From: an uncultured Collinsella sp.
GTDB taxonomy: Bacteria; Actinomycetota; Coriobacteriia; Coriobacteriales; Coriobacteriaceae
Assembly: GCA_902494945.1 (NCBI GenBank)
Contig: CABUVF010000044.1
Coordinates: 1-12,788, forward strand
DNA length: 12,788 bases
Reading direction: 5' to 3'
Position 1 is the stretch's first letter. The number at the start of each line of letters is the position of its first letter. The notes beneath the pieces were generated by a model, which saw nothing but the letters and a program-made list of their open reading frames with translations, searched no databases and was not told the origin of the DNA. The position numbers were made by a program, and so were the translations under genes. Positions 10,740 to 12,788 of this stretch are shown here, piece by piece.

Positions 10740-10853
10740 ATGAGCTGGAAACCGAGAAAATGCGTTATCGCCGGTCTCGTGACAACCGGTCCTGGCAGCG
10801 GCTTGTTTGCAACCGCAATGACATCATACCGACTTTTTACTTACATGTTCTAA
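10740..10853 (+). CDS. Possible 37-aa membrane mini-protein
   Basis: A good ribosome binding site (GAGAGGGG, 10726-10733) lies seven bases before ATG 10740, and the frame gives MSWKPRKCVIAGLVTTGPGS, then GLFATAMTSYRLFTYMF. A basic start followed by about 25 mostly hydrophobic residues suggests a single membrane helix with Gly/Thr in the middle. It ends 12 bases before the next gene, also a small membrane protein, so the two are probably one transcript. It is a candidate leader, membrane partner or small toxin-like peptide; nothing in the sequence decides. Confidence 0.45.
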   Translation: MSWKPRKCVIAGLVTTGPGSGLFATAMTSYRLFTYMF

Positions 10854-10865
10854 AAGGCAGTTGCC

Positions 10866-11105
10866 ATGCTGTCGAAAAATCAATCGAGATACTTGGTCAC
10901 AATCGGCTTTGCCCTGCTTGCATTACTCTTTGCTAGCGACCTTTTGCTGAAACCGCCCAAGGAACTCGTTTCGCTTGCCATATCCTGCATTTCCGCCCTT
11001 TACTTTACGGCAACCCTATTCGTCGGACTAAAGGAGAGGAAAAAAGGCGCAGTCGCTGCATCTGCCGTATGCGTGGTCATAGCCATTGCCTCATTCTTTA
11101 TCTGA
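10866..11105 (+). CDS. Small three-TM membrane protein
   Basis: The product is 79 aa. Three hydrophobic helices are visible: about residues 9-27 (YLVTIGFALLALLFASDLLL), 34-54 (VSLAISCISALYFTATLFVG) and 62-79 (AVAASAVCVVIAIASFFI). Basic loops follow helix 1 (KPPK) and helix 2 (KERKKG). AAAAGG (10853-10858) precedes ATG 10866 by seven bases. The protein ends right at the third helix, so its C-terminus lies in or at the membrane. Function unknown. Immunity proteins, holin-like and signal-relay proteins share this build. Confidence 0.65.
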   Translation: MLSKNQSRYLVTIGFALLALLFASDLLLKPPKELVSLAISCISALYFTATLFVGLKERKKGAVAASAVCVVIAIASFFI

Positions 11106-11135
11106 CACATTGGTGATTTTAGGGGCGATATCGTA

Positions 11136-11190
11136 GGAATAAGACCGGGAGAGCCGGGACCAGATTGCCCGGGTCGCCCGGTCTTATTCC
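11136..11190. terminator. 14-bp hairpin with nested stem, probable bidirectional terminator
   Basis: GGAATAAGACCGGG (11136-11149) and CCCGGTCTTATTCC (11177-11190) pair perfectly. Inside, CCGGG (11154-11158) pairs with CCCGG (11168-11172). It lies between the convergent membrane-protein gene and the BrnA-like gene. Lacking a T-run, it may work as a factor-dependent or structural block, or as a cruciform site. Confidence 0.55.
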
Positions 11191-11258
11191 GCCCCGCGCC
11201 GCAGTCGGCGCTCCGATTGCGCCGAGGCGTGACACGCGTGGGGTCTTACCTATTTGTA

Positions 11259-11453
11259 TTACGCGACCGCGAGGTGCCTCTTCTGCATGCGGGACTCCGT
11301 CAGGTACATGTTGATGATGACCTGATAGGGGACGCCCGTGCAGGCGGCCTCCGCCTTGAAGTAGTCGATGTTCTCGCCGTCGATTTTCATGGTGACGCGG
11401 CGGCGCGGATCGAGCTCTAATACATGAGGTGCCAGCTTATAATACGTGAGCAT
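11259..11453 (-). CDS. BrnA/CopG-like RHH protein, possible orphan antitoxin
   Basis: The product is 64 aa. Residues about 16-58 (DPRRRVTMKIDGENIDYFKA, then EAACTGVPYQVIINMYLTES) match the BrnA-type antitoxin pattern 'RRVT(I/M)..D.d.l.yFk..g.gYQ..IN..L', an RHH DNA-binding domain. BrnA normally follows its toxin gene brnT, but no BrnT is adjacent on either side, so it is an orphan regulator or antitoxin. ATG 11453 has no ribosome binding site and lies inside the CATATG operator. A TATTAT -10-like word (11444-11439) even lies within the first codons, so the true start may be downstream. It diverges from the 74-aa gene at 11556, suggesting the protein controls both through the shared operator. 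Confidence 0.65.
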   Translation of the reverse strand: MLTYYKLAPHVLELDPRRRVTMKIDGENIDYFKAEAACTGVPYQVIINMYLTESRMQKRHLAVA

Positions 11454-11482
11454 ATGACTACATTAACATGGTCATGTATTAC
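11449..11482. promoter_or_regulatory. Shared CATATG operator between divergent genes
   Basis: AGCATATGACTACATTAA (11449-11466) matches the parA-upstream element at 17 of 18 positions. It is followed by ACATGGTCATGT, a second palindrome-like word. It overlaps the start of the BrnA-like gene and precedes the 74-aa gene by about 75 bases. Confidence 0.65.
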
Positions 11483-11555
11483 CGAGCGTTATATGCTGCG
11501 CTGGATCCGCCCGCCTGTTATCTTGGGGGCGACAGTTTCTTGCAAGGAGGCAGCC

Positions 11556-11780
11556 ATGTACCAGAATGTCTTTGGATCCGATGGTCAGATCCATCTTGAG
11601 AATCAGGTCGGCTACCAGCGCTTAGACCTAACGACGGGTGAGGTGAAGACGGTCATCCCGACCGCTAAGAATATGAGCACCGTCTTCGGCAAGGATGGCG
11701 TGGAGACGGAGATTCGGGTGGGGCAGATGCACCAAACACTGGGCAAGCCAGGATTTGGTCGGCCGTTTAATAATTGCTAA
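11556..11780 (+). CDS. Hypothetical 74-aa protein
   Basis: AAGGAGG (11544-11550) five bases before ATG 11556 is a near-ideal ribosome binding site. The product begins MYQNVFGSDGQIHLENQVGY and continues QRLDLTTGEVKTVIPTAKNM, then STVFGKDGVETEIRVG, ending in QMHQTLGKPGFGRPFNNC. It has a beta-rich pattern with two FG.DG-type turns, so a small beta-sandwich or ligand-binding fold is plausible. The frame continues upstream to ATG 11424, but that part overlaps the operator and lacks a ribosome binding site. No signal peptide or TM. An intrinsic terminator (11907-11930) follows. It is probably under control of the divergent RHH protein. Family unknown. Confidence 0.6.
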   Translation: MYQNVFGSDGQIHLENQVGYQRLDLTTGEVKTVIPTAKNMSTVFGKDGVETEIRVGQMHQTLGKPGFGRPFNNC

Positions 11781-11818
11781 CGGTTGAGCTATCGCAGCAT
11801 AATCGCAGCTGTAAATAT

Positions 11819-11864
11819 GTGACCATATGACCATGTTAACATGTGCACACAGTCATATGGTCAC
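11819..11864. repeat. Large compound palindrome, operator or centromere (parS) candidate
   Basis: GTGACCATATGAC (11819-11831) and GTCATATGGTCAC (11852-11864) are perfect 13-bp inverted repeats. Between them lies CATGTTAACATG (11832-11843), itself a perfect 12-bp palindrome, plus the spacer TGCACACA. The CATATGAC and CATNTTAACATG words also occur at 11449-11482 and, less exactly, upstream of parA, so one protein family probably binds all three. It sits downstream of a gene, not at a promoter, which favours a centromere-like role. Confidence 0.6.
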
Positions 11865-11906
11865 AGTTGTAGATCGGTTTAATTTGCGGAAGGTTTTGCC
11901 CGAAGC

Positions 11907-11930
11907 ATCCGGCACCGCCGGATTCTTTTT
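11907..11930 (+). terminator. Rho-independent terminator of the 74-aa gene
   Basis: ATCCGGC (11907-11913), loop ACC, GCCGGAT (11917-11923), then TCTTTTT on the plus strand: a classic intrinsic terminator. Confidence 0.75.
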
Positions 11931-11984
11931 GGAACGGCCTCTCGTTTGATTGCTTTCCTATCGTTTGCTCCCAGACTGGGCGTC

Positions 11985-12010
11985 TAAAAAAGGCGGCCGA
12001 ACCGGCCGCC
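11985..12010 (-). terminator. Rho-independent terminator of the Trp-rich lipoprotein gene
   Basis: GGCGGCCG (11992-11999) and CGGCCGCC (12003-12010) form an 8-bp GC stem with a three-base loop. On the minus strand it is followed by TTTTTT (11991-11986), about 50 bases after the lipoprotein stop codon. Confidence 0.8.
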
Positions 12011-12060
12011 CACAAATAAATAAACATTTACCGAATGTAGGAGGAGAGGAACGATGCCCG

Positions 12061-12714
12061 TTATTCCCAGTGACCGGCGACGTCGACAACCCAATGCTGC
12101 CCCGTAGCCTGCTGTTCATAATGTCCCTGGTCCTCAGAGGTGGTATACGAATCATCGACAACGGATCCACCGATACCACCGTTTTCGCCATCGTTAATAA
12201 TCCACGCGTAAGCGGCATCGGATGAATCGAAGGGCCCTACCATAGTACCACCATGATTGACCCAGAAACGAGGATGACGCGTGTATACCACGTTCGGAAC
12301 CCAGACCTGGCTGTAATCGGTCTCCCAGTGGCCCTGCTCGGCAACCCATTTCTTCTGGCTACCGCTGTTGGAAGAGGAATTGTTGCTGCCGGAACCCTGC
12401 GAATTGCCGGAATTCTGTTTGGAATCGGAGGAATCGCCCTTGCTGTCGGACTTCGACGAGTCGGAGGACTTGTTATCCTCCTTCTTGGAGTCATCGGACT
12501 TCTGGTCCTTGTCGTCGGATTCTTTCTTTTCCTCGGTCTTGGCTCCAGAGGCTTGCGAAGCCTTTTCTCCACTTGGCTTCTTTTTGTCTTTAGCTTTTAC
12601 CGCCGTAATGGCCCCTTCCGCAGAACCGCTCTCCTGCTTTGCAACGCTGGCGCATCCGAGCTGAGGCGCCGAAAGGCACACTAAAAGTGCAACGACAATG
12701 GCCCTTGTCCTCAT
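12061..12714 (-). CDS. Surface lipoprotein with low-complexity linker and Trp-rich GHWE repeats
   Basis: The product is 217 aa. MRTRAIVVALLVCLSAPQLG plus Cys21 is a lipoprotein signal (lipobox QLGC), so it is anchored outside the membrane. Residues about 37-121 are a Lys/Asp/Ser/Asn-rich stalk of low complexity that would span the cell wall. The C-terminal domain (about 122-217) is rich in Trp, Tyr and His, with WVAEQGHWE near 123, VWVPNVVYTRH and FWVNHGG in the middle, then GHYEQ and a closing HWVVDVAGHWE. The WV..(D/E)..GH(W/Y)E word is thus repeated. Similar tails occur on surface proteins of gut Coriobacteriia; ligand unknown. GGGAG seven bases before ATG 12714 supports the start. A broken copy of its 3' end lies at 751-828. 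Confidence 0.82.
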   Translation of the reverse strand: MRTRAIVVALLVCLSAPQLGCASVAKQESGSAEGAITAVKAKDKKKPSGEKASQASGAKTEEKKESDDKDQKSDDSKKEDNKSSDSSKSDSKGDSSDSKQNSGNSQGSGSNNSSSNSGSQKKWVAEQGHWETDYSQVWVPNVVYTRHPRFWVNHGGTMVGPFDSSDAAYAWIINDGENGGIGGSVVDDSYTTSEDQGHYEQQATGQHWVVDVAGHWE

Positions 12715-12736
12715 ATCAATCTCCCAGTCACTGAAA

Positions 12737-12778
12737 CCGGGCGTTGGTCACTAGTCAGTGTCCAGCGCCCGGCTAGCT
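12737..12778 (+). terminator. Hairpin at the window's right end
   Basis: CCGGGCGTTGG (12737-12747) and CCAGCGCCCGG (12762-12772) pair over 11 bp with one wobble, around a loop containing ACTAGT. Plus-strand CTAGCTTTT follows, so it could end transcription reading rightward. On the minus strand it lies upstream of the lipoprotein gene, insulating it. Confidence 0.45.
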
Positions 12779-12788
12779 TTTACATCTG

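Noticed and set aside
11836..12027. 63-codon minus-strand frame
   Set aside because: It spans two intrinsic terminators and half of the compound palindrome, with no ribosome binding site.
12237..12684. Leu/Gly/Val-rich plus-strand frame that looks like a membrane protein
   Set aside because: It is the complement of the Ser/Lys/Asp-rich linker of the lipoprotein; such linkers always give false hydrophobic antisense frames.

Overview
This window looks like a small accessory replicon, most likely a complete or nearly complete plasmid of about 12.8 kb from a high-GC Gram-positive gut bacterium. A member of the Coriobacteriia (Collinsella/Olsenella/Eggerthella-like) is my best guess. That guess rests on strong AGGAGG-type ribosome binding sites, GC-biased third codon positions, SPase II lipoproteins with a DUF5067-like domain, and a lipoprotein ending in Trp-rich 'GHWE/GHYE' repeats. 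No chromosomal housekeeping gene, rRNA or tRNA is visible, and no relaxase or conjugation gene was recognised.

Layout. Positions 1-950 are a gene graveyard: LysR-like coding remnants, a cluster of TGTCnGACA palindromes, a possible 53-aa gene with a terminator, and a short broken copy of the 3' end of the lipoprotein gene found at the other end of the window. Positions 950-1882 carry a serine resolvase with a palindrome-rich upstream region. Positions 2065-3556 hold a three-gene operon: a ribbon-helix-helix/coiled-coil protein, a two-TM protein and a lipoprotein. Positions 3574-5684 hold three overlapping metallophosphoesterase genes on the minus strand. Positions 5700-7100 are mostly non-coding, with CTATTAG repeats, a possible orphan antitoxin-like gene, and a compact locus that resembles a type I toxin-antitoxin module and that standard ORF length cut-offs would miss.

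Positions 7060-8109 form the replication block: a 52-aa CopG-like repressor, a terminator, and a winged-helix protein that is probably the replication initiator. Positions 8115-8625 are an array of about a dozen palindromic iterons (CTATGGGTT-N5-AACCCATAG), followed by a GC-rich array of small hairpins (8739-8984) and further palindromes. Positions 9296-10149 are a partition operon (ParA ATPase plus RHH partner) on the minus strand. An iteron-like palindrome lies upstream of it, so replication and partition may share a regulator. Positions 10356-11780 hold small accessory genes, including a divergent pair (BrnA/RHH-like protein and an unknown 74-aa protein). The operator between that pair is nearly identical to one upstream of parA. 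Positions 11819-11864 hold a large inverted repeat of related sequence, a centromere/operator candidate. The window ends with a 217-aa Trp-rich lipoprotein on the minus strand.

How the parts fit: CopG-like protein, Rep and iterons would set copy number. ParA/RHH plus the CATATG-containing sites would segregate the plasmid. The resolvase would resolve multimers. The candidate type I toxin locus and the orphan antitoxin-like genes would contribute to post-segregational stability. The lipoproteins, membrane proteins and metallophosphoesterases are cargo of unknown role. All functional claims are from reading the sequence only; no database search was run.
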